A DNA stretch of 64,000 bases, taken from positions 62,001 through 126,000 of the forward strand of contig JAEETH010000002.1 of NCBI GenBank assembly GCA_016290215.1. The letters are read 5' to 3'. This DNA is from Bacteroidales bacterium (GTDB lineage: Bacteria > Bacteroidota > Bacteroidia > Bacteroidales > F082). Below, piece after piece: positions 37,325 through 44,704 of this stretch (the first letter of the stretch is position 1; every line of letters starts with the position of its first letter). The position numbers and the translations under genes are program-made. The notes under the pieces were generated by a model, which was given only the letters and a program-made list of their open reading frames with translations, was not told the DNA's origin and did no database searches.

Positions 37325-37774
37325 TGTAACATATTTGTGGCATTTTTGTAAGTATTGTGTTAATTTATTGGAAATCAGTGATATAGTGTTTTAATAACAA
37401 GGTAATGTAACAAAAGTGTTACATATTTAGGTTTTGCACGGCTTTGTGGTGTAACAGATTTGTTACATAATCATGAAAGGAGGGGTGTTGTAACAAAATT
37501 GTTACAAGTCTTGCATGGGCGATATGTTGTAACAAATGTGTTACAAAATATGGTGCTTGCCGAAGTGTAACAAATGTGTTACATATTGATTAGAGGTGGT
37601 ATATTGTAACAAATATGTTACATAGTATGTTTTTGGAATGTGTAACAAATGTGTTACACGAGAATGCTTAAATACGTTGTAACAAAACCGTTACACTATA
37701 TGTTTTGTTTCTTGAGAGTAGTGTAACAAATACGTTACAATCTGGTTTAGTGGATATGTAACAAATACGTTACA
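37325..37774. repeat. Array of ten regularly spaced 18-bp palindromes TGTAAC-N6-GTTACA
   Basis: Ten copies start at 37406, 37450, 37489, 37528, 37566, 37605, 37641, 37678, 37722 and 37757, each 18 bases. All ten keep TGTAACA at the left and GTTACA at the right. Seven have full 7-bp arms TGTAACA-N4-TGTTACA; the last three have C at the first base of the right arm. The commonest form is TGTAACAAATGTGTTACA. Start-to-start spacing is 35-44 bases (spacers 17-26, unrelated to each other). Degenerate copies at 37325 and 37347 extend it toward the VWA promoter. No reading frame crosses it. It looks like a multi-site operator or another protein-binding array. Confidence 0.9.
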
Positions 37775-37841
37775 ATATTCATAATAATAGTGGTATTGCA
37801 CTCGTGTTGCTTTGATTCGAGAAACATGAATGGGATTGATG

Positions 37842-37968
37842 AGGTTCCCTGCGGGAATGGAGGTGAACGTATAGTGGCCAGCGGCGGTTTCTAAGGTTTA
37901 CGTTCTGTAAACACTTCAAGCCGCCGCGTGTTTCCTAATAATACTAACTCCATTCCCGAAGGGAATCT
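37842..37968. repeat. Palindromic repeat module A, dispersed copy
   Basis: A 127-bp relative of the A modules at 30530-31500: ends AGGTTCCC / GGGAATCT, inner GGGAATGGAG / CTCCATTCCC, core GGCGG...CCGCCG with GTTTAC...GTAAAC at the centre. It lies just beyond the palindrome array. Confidence 0.8.
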
Positions 37969-37990
37969 CAATACCCTACACTCCTGCCTC

Positions 37991-38131
37991 AAACCCTCAT
38001 TGCGGTTCCGCCTCTGCGGAATGAGGCGATCCGCAATCTCTTTCACTATAGTGACACATTCCCGCTCATGAGATTGGCTCCGCCGAATCTTCGATTTGCG
38101 GGTCTCCGCCCGCAATGACGGCTAAAGGGGC
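37991..38131. repeat. Module B repeat, inverted and with an insertion
   Basis: The reverse complement of the B module seen at 30666-31626 (CCCGCAATGACGGCTAAAGG at its right end), longer by a short GC-rich insertion. It lies between two A copies, so the A-B alternation is also kept at this locus. Confidence 0.7.
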
Positions 38132-38149
38132 GTTTTGTCCCTATGGTTC

Positions 38150-38283
38150 AGGTTCCCGCCAACAGGCGTGAATGGAGGTAGACATAGAGTGGCCTGCGGC
38201 GGCCAGTACCGTTAACGACCCGTAAACACTTCAAACCGCCGCGTGTTACCTGATAGTACTAACTCCATTCCCGAAGGGAATCT
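38150..38283. repeat. Palindromic repeat module A, dispersed copy
   Basis: 134 bp, ends AGGTTCCCGCC / GGGAATCT, core GCGGCGG...CCGCCGC with ACGTTAACG-like centre. The left hairpin has one substitution (GGCGTGAATGGAG). Confidence 0.8.
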
Positions 38284-38321
38284 CAATACCCTACACTCCT
38301 GCCTCAAACCCCTCATGGCGG

Positions 38322-38446
38322 ACTTCCCCCTTTCAAAGGGGGGTGCCCGAAGGGCGGGGGATTCAACACGCGCCTCTCAACAAGCAGACTAGACTGCCTG
38401 CCGGACGAGTGTTGAATCCCCCTGCCCCCCTTAAAAGGGGGATGCC
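38322..38446. repeat. Second palindromic repeat type (CCCCCTTT / GGGGGATTCAACAC arms)
   Basis: Perfect 14-bp arms GGGGGATTCAACAC (38356-38369) and GTGTTGAATCCCCC (38409-38422) enclose 39 bases. Outer hairpins CCCCCTTT...AAAGGGGG and CCCCTTAAAAGGGG flank them. Not related in sequence to modules A or B; seen once here. Confidence 0.7.
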
Positions 38447-38529
38447 TACCGGACGCAGGGCCTTGCTCTACTTAGGGCGTTGCACCCGCGTCGCTTCGCG
38501 TCATTGCATTAATGATTAATTCGATTAAT

Positions 38530-38668
38530 GAGGTTCCCGCCAACAGGCGGGAATGGAGGAGTACGTAGAGTGGCCTGCGGCGGCTTCTAACGTTAACGCC
38601 CAGTAAGCGCTCCAAGCCGCCGCGTGTTACCTTTCTTATTGGCCTCCATTCCCGCGAAGCGGGAACCT
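38530..38668. repeat. Palindromic repeat module A abutting mutS2
   Basis: 139 bp with perfect ends AGGTTCCCGC / GCGGGAACCT, inner GCGGGAATGGAGG / CCTCCATTCCCGC and core GCGGCGG...CCGCCGC. It ends four bases from the mutS2 stop codon and may serve as the 3' hairpin of that transcript. Confidence 0.85.
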
Positions 38669-38672
38669 CTTG

Positions 38673-41063
38673 TTACTTAAAGTAAACCCTAGTGATCCCT
38701 GTGCCGCCGGTCTCTAAGGAGGCGTCACAGAAGTGCTCCACCTCGTGGATGTGGCTGAGCTTCTCGCGGATGAGTTTGCGCAAGATGCCGTTGCCCTTGC
38801 CGTGCAGGATGCTCACCTCTTTGATGCTAAGCAGTTTGGCCTCGTCAAGGTATTTGTCGACGATGTCCAAGGCCTCCTCGGCACGCTTGCCACGCACGTC
38901 AAGGGTGAGGTCGAAATGCTCGGCCTTCTCGCTGAGGTCTGCGGCAATGCCTTTCTGCCAGTTGCGTTGTGCCTTTCTAGCCTCGGCACGGCTCACCTTG
39001 CGGAGCTTGTCGGGACTGGTGCGCAAACGCACGCTGTCGAAGAGGATGGTGGCGTCGGTGTCGCTGATAGCCAGGATCTCGCCTACCACCTGCATCTCCT
39101 CGATGCAGACGGTGTCGCCCACCTTCAGCACGACCTCTGTCTCTTCCTTTTTCTTGGCCTCGGCAGCCTCTTTGGCTTTCTGGGCGATCTCTTCCTTGGT
39201 CTTCTCTAAGTTCTGGCGGATCTCCTTGGTCTTGGTCTTCTCGGCCTGCGCCTCCTTGATCTCCTTGATGGTTCGCTCAATCTGGCTGTTGGCCTTCTGT
39301 ATCAGCTCCTGAGCCTCGGCAGCAGCGTCGCGGAGGTATTGCTTCTTCTTGCTCTCCAGCTCGGCGAGGAGTTTCTTGTATTTCTCCACCACCTCAGTGA
39401 GCAGTTGGTCGGCGATGCGCAGGTCTTGTTCTTTCTTGCGGATGGCTTTCTTGTCGACTTCGAGCTGTTGCAGCTGCTTCTCGAACTTGAGGTGCTGGTC
39501 GCCGGTGATGTTGGCGGCATCGTCGAGGATCTGTCGTGGGAAGCCTATCTTCTTGGCAATCTCGAAGGCAAACGACGAGCCGGGCTTGCCGGTCATCATG
39601 ATGTACATGGGCTGCATGAAGCGTGTGTCGAACAGCATGGCGCCATTGACGATGCCCTCGTGGTTGTCGGCCAATAGCTTGAGGTTGGCATAGTGTGTGG
39701 TGACCATGCCGAAGGCCTGCTTCTTGTTCAGCTCGAGGAGGATGGCCTCGGCGATGGCGCCGCCCAGCTGAGGCTCGGTGCCCGTGCCGAACTCGTCGAT
39801 GAGGAAGAGGGTCTTGCCATCAGCCTGCTCCAGCAGGGCCTTCATATTAATAAGGTGTGAGCTGTAGGTGGAGAGGTCGTCCAAGATGGACTGCTCGTCG
39901 CCGATGTCGATAAAGAGGCTCTCAAAGAGGCCGCACTGCGAGTCGACGCGCATGGGCGGCATCAAGCCGCACTGCAGCATGTATTGCAGCAGCCCGGTGG
40001 TCTTCAGGCAGACCGACTTGCCGCCCGCGTTGGGACCGCTGATGACGAGGATGCGGTTGTTTTCGTCGAGTTGCAGGTCCAGGGGGACGACTTGCTTGCC
40101 TTGGGCTTTCAGCTTCTTTTCCAGAAGGGGATGACGTGCTTGTTGCCAATTAATATAAGGTGTGTCCAGTAATTCGGGCTTCACGCCACCGATCTCGTTA
40201 GCCAACAAGGCCTTGGCGCGGATGAAGTCGAGTTCGCCCAAGAGGTGCCATGCCTTGCGGAGTTCGGAGAGGTAAGGCCTAAGCAGTCGGGTGAAGGCCA
40301 TGAGGATGCGGTGGATCTCGCGGCGTTCGGCATACTCCAGCTCTTTGATTTCGTTGGAGGTGTCGAAGATCTCGGCGGGTTCGATGTAGACGGTCTGGCC
40401 AGTGGCCGACTCGTCGTGGATGAAGCCGCGGATGGCACGTTTGTCGCCCGCCTTCACCGGGATGACCAGACGGCCGTCGCGCACGGTGAGTTCCGCCTTC
40501 GCGTCGACCCAGCCTGCGGTCTTGGCGTCGCCCATGATCTGGCGGATGCGCTTCTCGATGCCGCCTTGCTTGCGGCGTATGCTTTGGCGAATCTCGAGCA
40601 GCTCTGTGGAGGCGTTGTCAGGAATCTCGCCCTTGTCGTCGACAAGGCGGTTAACCTCGGTGAAGATGCTGCGGTCGATGAAGATGTCCTCAATCAGTGA
40701 CTTGATGCGTGGTGTGGCGTCGGCACTCTCGGAGTGGCCATAGCGCAGGATGGCCTCGACGACGTTGAGCGAGGGCTTCAGGGCGAAGAGGTCCTCCACA
40801 TTGAGGCATGTGCCGTCGATCTGGATGCGGTGGAAGGCCTCGCGCAGGTCGTGGAAGTCGCGCATGGGGAAGGGCACGCCGGTCTGCAGAAGGCCGATGA
40901 ACTCCTCGGTCTGTTCCAAGCTCTTGAGGATGGCGGCTTTGTTGGTCGAGAAGGCAATCTTGTCCGCCCGTTCCAGTCCCATCTGGCTGATGCAGTGGTC
41001 GGAGAGCATCTGACGGACGCTGGCGAAGCCGATCTTTTGTTCGAAGTTGGTTGGGTAGATCAC
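38673..41063 (-). CDS. mutS2: MutS2-family ATPase/endonuclease
   Basis: A 796-residue MutS2, usual length for the family. The N-terminal core and clamp lead to the ATPase domain with Walker A GPNAGGKS (about 343-350), the DEQSILDDLSTYSSHL signature and Walker B LFLIDEFGTGTEP (about 412-424). A long charged coiled coil (about 500-640) precedes the C-terminal Smr nuclease domain (about 718-796), with LDVRGKR and HGKGNGILR. The mismatch-recognition domain of MutS is absent, as expected. Known roles of the family are suppression of recombination and rescue of collided ribosomes. It starts 21 bases after the upstream ATPase gene and is probably co-transcribed with it. Confidence 0.95.
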   Translation of the reverse strand: MIYPTNFEQKIGFASVRQMLSDHCISQMGLERADKIAFSTNKAAILKSLEQTEEFIGLLQTGVPFPMRDFHDLREAFHRIQIDGTCLNVEDLFALKPSLNVVEAILRYGHSESADATPRIKSLIEDIFIDRSIFTEVNRLVDDKGEIPDNASTELLEIRQSIRRKQGGIEKRIRQIMGDAKTAGWVDAKAELTVRDGRLVIPVKAGDKRAIRGFIHDESATGQTVYIEPAEIFDTSNEIKELEYAERREIHRILMAFTRLLRPYLSELRKAWHLLGELDFIRAKALLANEIGGVKPELLDTPYINWQQARHPLLEKKLKAQGKQVVPLDLQLDENNRILVISGPNAGGKSVCLKTTGLLQYMLQCGLMPPMRVDSQCGLFESLFIDIGDEQSILDDLSTYSSHLINMKALLEQADGKTLFLIDEFGTGTEPQLGGAIAEAILLELNKKQAFGMVTTHYANLKLLADNHEGIVNGAMLFDTRFMQPMYIMMTGKPGSSFAFEIAKKIGFPRQILDDAANITGDQHLKFEKQLQQLEVDKKAIRKKEQDLRIADQLLTEVVEKYKKLLAELESKKKQYLRDAAAEAQELIQKANSQIERTIKEIKEAQAEKTKTKEIRQNLEKTKEEIAQKAKEAAEAKKKEETEVVLKVGDTVCIEEMQVVGEILAISDTDATILFDSVRLRTSPDKLRKVSRAEARKAQRNWQKGIAADLSEKAEHFDLTLDVRGKRAEEALDIVDKYLDEAKLLSIKEVSILHGKGNGILRKLIREKLSHIHEVEHFCDASLETGGTGITRVYFK

Positions 41064-41084
41064 GGATAGGTTGTTTTTCTATGG

Positions 41085-42257
41085 TTATTTCATTGCATAA
41101 TTACCCCAGTCTTTCCAGGAAACATAATCGATCCCATTGATGGAGAGGGTTAAGTCGCCGAGGTAGAAGACTGCGCCACGGCAGCCGTCGTTGCCACGAA
41201 GTGCGAGGTAGTCACGCGTGTTTTTTGAAAGGTTTTGCTCGGCTTCGATGGTGCTTTTGATTTCGATTGCGAAGGTGTGTTTCCAGTCGGCGATGGTGTC
41301 CACCTCAAAGCCTTTTTGGTCGCGGTAGAAGGTCAAGTTGGGTTGTTTGCCCAGATTCAGCCTGTTTTTAAGCATTTCGGCAATGGCGAAGCTCTCAATA
41401 ATGGCTCCTTTGTGCTCGCTGAGAATCAGTTCCTCGACGGACTCAATGCGGAGCAGGTGGCAAAGCAGTCCCGAATCTATAAAATACAACTTGGGTGTTT
41501 TCACCAGTGACTTGCCAAGGTTTTGGGTGTCAGGTTCTAATAAGTGGATGATGAAAGACGACTCCAGGATGGAGAGCCATTGTTTGACGGTCGGGGCCGA
41601 AACACCGATGCCGCGAGCGATGCTGTCCATCGAAAGCATTTGTCCGCTATACGTGGCGCAGATTTGGATGAACTTCTTGAATACGGACAGGTTGCTGTAG
41701 TTGATCTGACGCTCAACATCCAAATCCAGGTAGGTGTCTACATAGCTATTGAACCAGTCATCGACCGTAAAATGCTTGGCCGAGTCATATAAAGGCGGAT
41801 AGCATCCTTTGAAAATCATCTCATACACGTTGGGCCCCAATATATTGCCGTTTTGGAGCTCGCCGATGGAAAAGGGGAGAAGTTTCAAAAAGGCGGCGCG
41901 ACCTGCCAGCGAGTCGGTCATATTCTGCTTCAAATTGAACTGGTTGGATCCCGTAAGGATAAATTTGCCTGGCGTGAAAGCGTTTTGGTCAATGTGGTAT
42001 TTGACTGCATCAAAAACCTCTGGCACCTTTTGCGCCTCGTCGATGATGGCGCCGTCGGGAAAAGCCAACAGGAAATCCGTTGGATTGGCGGCGGCCAACT
42101 CGCGGATGTTCTTGTCATCGAACGAGATGTAACGTTTCTCTGGAAATGCCATCTTTGCGAGGGTCGTTTTTCCGCTTTGCCGCGGTCCTGTGATTCCAAC
42201 CACTGCGAATTGCGAGGCGAGTCTTAATAAGGCATCTTTTGCAGTTCTTTCTATCAT
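41085..42257 (-). CDS. AAA-type ATPase with DUF4143 domain
   Basis: A 390-residue protein. The N-terminal AAA_14 domain has Walker A GPRQSGKTT (24-32), Walker B GAIIDEAQ (D73, E74) and sensor segment FILTGSNQF. The C-terminal half is DUF4143-like (YVDTYLDLDVERQI; a helix-turn-helix-like SIARGIGVSAPTVKQWLSIL; then KLYFIDSGLLCHLL and a nuclease-like FEVDTI/AIEIKST segment). Proteins of this type are widespread, often variable between strains, and have no settled function; defence or toxin-antitoxin roles have been suggested. It precedes mutS2 by 21 bases and has its own -7 box preceded by a 22-bp tandem repeat. Confidence 0.85.
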   Translation of the reverse strand: MIERTAKDALLRLASQFAVVGITGPRQSGKTTLAKMAFPEKRYISFDDKNIRELAAANPTDFLLAFPDGAIIDEAQKVPEVFDAVKYHIDQNAFTPGKFILTGSNQFNLKQNMTDSLAGRAAFLKLLPFSIGELQNGNILGPNVYEMIFKGCYPPLYDSAKHFTVDDWFNSYVDTYLDLDVERQINYSNLSVFKKFIQICATYSGQMLSMDSIARGIGVSAPTVKQWLSILESSFIIHLLEPDTQNLGKSLVKTPKLYFIDSGLLCHLLRIESVEELILSEHKGAIIESFAIAEMLKNRLNLGKQPNLTFYRDQKGFEVDTIADWKHTFAIEIKSTIEAEQNLSKNTRDYLALRGNDGCRGAVFYLGDLTLSINGIDYVSWKDWGNYAMK

Positions 42258-42285
42258 TCTTTCGATTTTTTCATGAACCAGGCTG

Positions 42286-42293
42286 CAAAGATA
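42286..42293 (-). promoter_or_regulatory. -7 box (TATCTTTG on minus strand) of the ATPase-mutS2 unit
   Basis: CAAAGATA on the plus strand reads TATCTTTG, followed by C, on the minus strand, 29 bases before the ATPase start codon. The 22-bp tandem repeats begin directly upstream of it, where the -33 element would lie. Confidence 0.6.
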
Positions 42294-42294
42294 G

Positions 42295-42356
42295 AAAAAA
42301 TCTAAAGTTTTGAGTGGAAAAATCTAAAGTTTTGAGTGGAAAAATCTAAAGTTTTG
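42295..42356. repeat. Short tandem repeat, 22-bp period, about 2.6 copies
   Basis: TCTAAAGTTTTGAGTGGAAA-type units start at 42301, 42323 and 42345; the first two are identical over 22 bases and the third stops after 12. The array touches the -7 box of the ATPase gene, so copy number could alter promoter activity or place several binding sites for one regulator. Confidence 0.85.
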
Positions 42357-42413
42357 TTTGATAAAGTATGGTATAATTCATATAATCAGTTTGTTGCGTT
42401 ATTTTGCGTAATC

Positions 42414-42456
42414 AAAAAAATCCTCCGTGGAAAAGAATTATCTTTTCCACGGAGGA
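42414..42456 (-). terminator. Rho-independent terminator (minus strand)
   Basis: Perfect 15-bp stem TCCTCCGTGGAAAAG / CTTTTCCACGGAGGA (42421-42456); on the minus strand it is followed by seven T. It ends the lipoprotein gene 43476-42484. Confidence 0.9.
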
Positions 42457-42483
42457 CAAATTAATTTGAACCACAACGAAATC

Positions 42484-43476
42484 TTACAGGCTCAATTCAT
42501 ACATATAGCCGTGATATTGCAGGGAACCGGTGATGTCGGGGAAGAAGATGCTGTTGGGGTGTTCCACATTCGACAGGACGAGGTTCTCCATGGTGACGGT
42601 CTTGGTGCCGTCGGGATTGTTGACGACTGTCATGGTACCGCTCTTGGCTACATAGCCTGTCTGGGGCTGGAAGGTCCAGAAGTCATGGTCGAGGGCCACG
42701 TGGACGCAAGGCAAGATGGGCAGGTAAGGCGTGCCGAGGTAGCCGAGGTTGTACTCGCCTTCAACACTTTGTCCGCTCAGATAGCTGACGATGAAGAAGC
42801 GCTTGCGGTTGGCCGACATGAAGAGCATGGATTTCACACCATCACCGAGGATGCCCATTCCACTGATAGTGGTGACGCCAGCCAAGCCGATGGGGCTCTC
42901 GATGTTTTTGATTCTGAACTTGTTGTCGGCATTGAAGGTGTAAGGCGGCAGCGTACCGCTGAAGTTCAAGGCCAGCTGCACGGTTTGGCCGTTGTTGTTG
43001 GCGCCCATGCTTTGTGACAGGATGACAGTGTAGGTGCCGTTGTTTTCGGTGACGGAGAGCAGACCGTTCGTCCAATAATAGGTGTCGCCATAGAACAAGG
43101 TGTCGGCGCCCATGATGAAGGGTAGCTCACCGAGGTTGAATTCGTGGAAACCGACCACAGTGGGGACGGGGTCTTTCGAGTTGTTGCCCATCGTATAGGT
43201 GCCAGGGACGACGTTGCCGTTGAAGATGATGGCGATACCTTCGTTGTCGGAGGCGGTCATCTCCTTGGAGGCGAGGACGATGGCGCTCTTTTGGCCATAG
43301 TTGACGACTTTGGCGGTGACGATATTGTCGGTGTTGTTGCCGACGGTCAGCGCTCCAGCTTGCACCTCAGGGGTGACGTTGCTGTTGCCATTGTTTCCAT
43401 TGTTGTTGTCTTTACAACTGGTGCCGATCAGGGCAAAGCCGCAGAGGAGCATCAAACTTAAAAAAACTTTCTTCAT
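42484..43476 (-). CDS. Lipoprotein of unknown function with Asn-rich linker
   Basis: A 330-residue lipoprotein. MKKVFLSLMLLCGFALIGTS is followed by the lipid-attachment Cys21, then an Asn/Gly linker (KDNNNGNNGNSN) that would hold the domain away from the membrane. The rest is beta-rich, with repeated strand-like stretches such as ADTLFYGDTYYWTN, NNGTYTVILSQSMG and KTVTMENLVLSN, and no catalytic motif I recognise. It is a single-gene unit with a strong terminator. Its start lies about 100 bases from the end of the S24 repressor gene, but the two are unlikely to form an operon because a weak hairpin (near 43546-43565) lies between them. Confidence 0.8.
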   Translation of the reverse strand: MKKVFLSLMLLCGFALIGTSCKDNNNGNNGNSNVTPEVQAGALTVGNNTDNIVTAKVVNYGQKSAIVLASKEMTASDNEGIAIIFNGNVVPGTYTMGNNSKDPVPTVVGFHEFNLGELPFIMGADTLFYGDTYYWTNGLLSVTENNGTYTVILSQSMGANNNGQTVQLALNFSGTLPPYTFNADNKFRIKNIESPIGLAGVTTISGMGILGDGVKSMLFMSANRKRFFIVSYLSGQSVEGEYNLGYLGTPYLPILPCVHVALDHDFWTFQPQTGYVAKSGTMTVVNNPDGTKTVTMENLVLSNVEHPNSIFFPDITGSLQYHGYMYELSL

Positions 43477-43578
43477 GATAAAACGATTTTTGGGTTATTG
43501 TCTTTTGTTACATAACTCATAAGTCCCACAAAAATTGTGCCGATTTAAGGTAAATAAGCCTTAAATAACTGATGGATA

Positions 43579-44388
43579 TTAGATATTCAAGCGTAACTGT
43601 ATCTCTTCCACCTGTTTCTTCAGTTGTTGCACGGTCTGTAGCAGCTCTTCTTCGCGGAAGCGGTTCTCGCGTTGTTGTGGCATTTCCGCGCTGATGTAAT
43701 GCACAAATTTCCACACCTCCTTGATGTCGGCGGCGGGCAAGTCGTAAGGATGGTAGAGCGGGTTGAGCGAGCTGAGGGTGAGTTTGCCTTCGTGTTCGAT
43801 CTTGTTGTCGACGATCTTGAAGACGATGCCGTCGTCCTGGGTGAGGACGATGTAGGGCTGGCCGCTGCGGATGTAGGTCCAGTCGACGACATACTCGCCG
43901 GTGACGTAAGAACCGTCGGGGATGGGCAGCATCGAGTCGCCACTGATCTGGAAGGTGCGGTACTTGCGGTCGTGCGAGAGGAAGGGCATGGTGAAGGTGG
44001 GCAGCACCTTGATGTATTCGGGGTCGGCAAAGCCTGTGGCATAGCCGGCCTTGGCCTTCTCGGCGACGAGTTCGATGTTCTCGTCGTTGTCATTGTTGAC
44101 GGTGGTGGCCAGCACACGCAGGTTGCTGCCTTTCAGGTGCACGTCGTAGCCGCGCTCGAGTTGCGAGAGCTGCAGGGGACTGATGCTGCTCAAGTCGACT
44201 TTCACCAAGGTGTCGATGGCGATGCCGAAATACTTGGAGAAGGCGACCAAGGCCTCGAGGTTGGGCTCGGAGACCCCGTTTTCATAGCCGCTCAGCGTGG
44301 AGCGCTTCATTTGCAGGGCAAAGGCAATGTCATCCTGAGTACGACCGCGATGTTTGCGGAGGAATTTGATGTTGGTGTTGAAGTACAT
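43579..44388 (-). CDS. LexA-like repressor: XRE helix-turn-helix plus S24 autoprotease domain
   Basis: A 269-residue DNA-binding repressor. Residues about 5-62 form an XRE-type helix-turn-helix (TQDDIAFALQMKRSTLSGYENG). The C-terminal S24 domain keeps the Ser/Lys dyad: Ser152 in SGDSMLP and Lys191 in IVFKIV, 39 residues apart (LexA: 37). A likely self-cleavage site Ala114-Gly115 lies in EKAKAGYATG. The tail (about 245-267) is a short coiled coil. By family analogy, DNA damage would trigger RecA-assisted self-cleavage and derepression. It is divergent from dinB, and the palindrome upstream of dinB and the dnaE gene is its best candidate operator. Its start, MYFNTNIKFLRKH, directly opens the HTH. 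Confidence 0.85.
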   Translation of the reverse strand: MYFNTNIKFLRKHRGRTQDDIAFALQMKRSTLSGYENGVSEPNLEALVAFSKYFGIAIDTLVKVDLSSISPLQLSQLERGYDVHLKGSNLRVLATTVNNDNDENIELVAEKAKAGYATGFADPEYIKVLPTFTMPFLSHDRKYRTFQISGDSMLPIPDGSYVTGEYVVDWTYIRSGQPYIVLTQDDGIVFKIVDNKIEHEGKLTLSSLNPLYHPYDLPAADIKEVWKFVHYISAEMPQQRENRFREEELLQTVQQLKKQVEEIQLRLNI

Positions 44389-44426
44389 ATTATTGGAGTG
44401 TTGATGGTTTAACTGTTTGATTGTTG

Positions 44427-44556
44427 AGATTCCCTTCGGGAATGGAGGGTAGATAGGTCTTTATTATGCGGCGGCAGAAGAGTTTACGTGTCGTAAGCGT
44501 CATAAACCGCCGCTGTATAACATAAGGAAGAACCTCCATTCCCCGCAGAGGAATCT
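44427..44556. repeat. Palindromic repeat module A between repressor and dinB
   Basis: 130 bp, ends AGATTCCC / GGAATCT, inner GGGAATGGAGG / CCTCCATTCCCC, core GCGGCGG...CCGCCGC with TTTACG...CGTAAG at the centre. It separates the repressor gene from the dinB promoter. Confidence 0.8.
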
Positions 44557-44584
44557 CATTTTGTGAGAAAAAATATTGTTGTTC

Positions 44585-44647
44585 TTGCACGATATTGGAA
44601 ATAATGATTAAATTTACGGCGAAATATTTGATTAAAAACTCGTCAAA
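44585..44647 (+). promoter_or_regulatory. dinB promoter with candidate S24-repressor operator
   Basis: TTG (44585-44587), 21 bases, then TAAATTTA (44609-44616) form a Bacteroidota-like promoter. Just downstream lies the imperfect palindrome TTTGATTA-AAAAC-TCGTCAAA (44627-44647). The 36 bases 44605-44640 are repeated with one difference at 46850-46885 before the dnaE gene. Placement over the expected transcription start is typical of a repressor site. Confidence 0.7.
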
Positions 44648-44704
44648 TGTACAACTTTTTTGGAACATGCAAGCATTTTGAGCAAAAAAAAAGGAGAAAA
44701 AACG

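Noticed and set aside
37406-37774. CRISPR array
   Set aside because: Repeats are 18 bp and nearly perfect palindromes, spacers are only 17-26 bp, and no cas gene is nearby; typical CRISPR repeats and spacers are longer.
37891-38115. 74-codon minus-strand frame over repeat modules A and B
   Set aside because: Encoded entirely by repeat sequence and not kept in other copies of the repeats.
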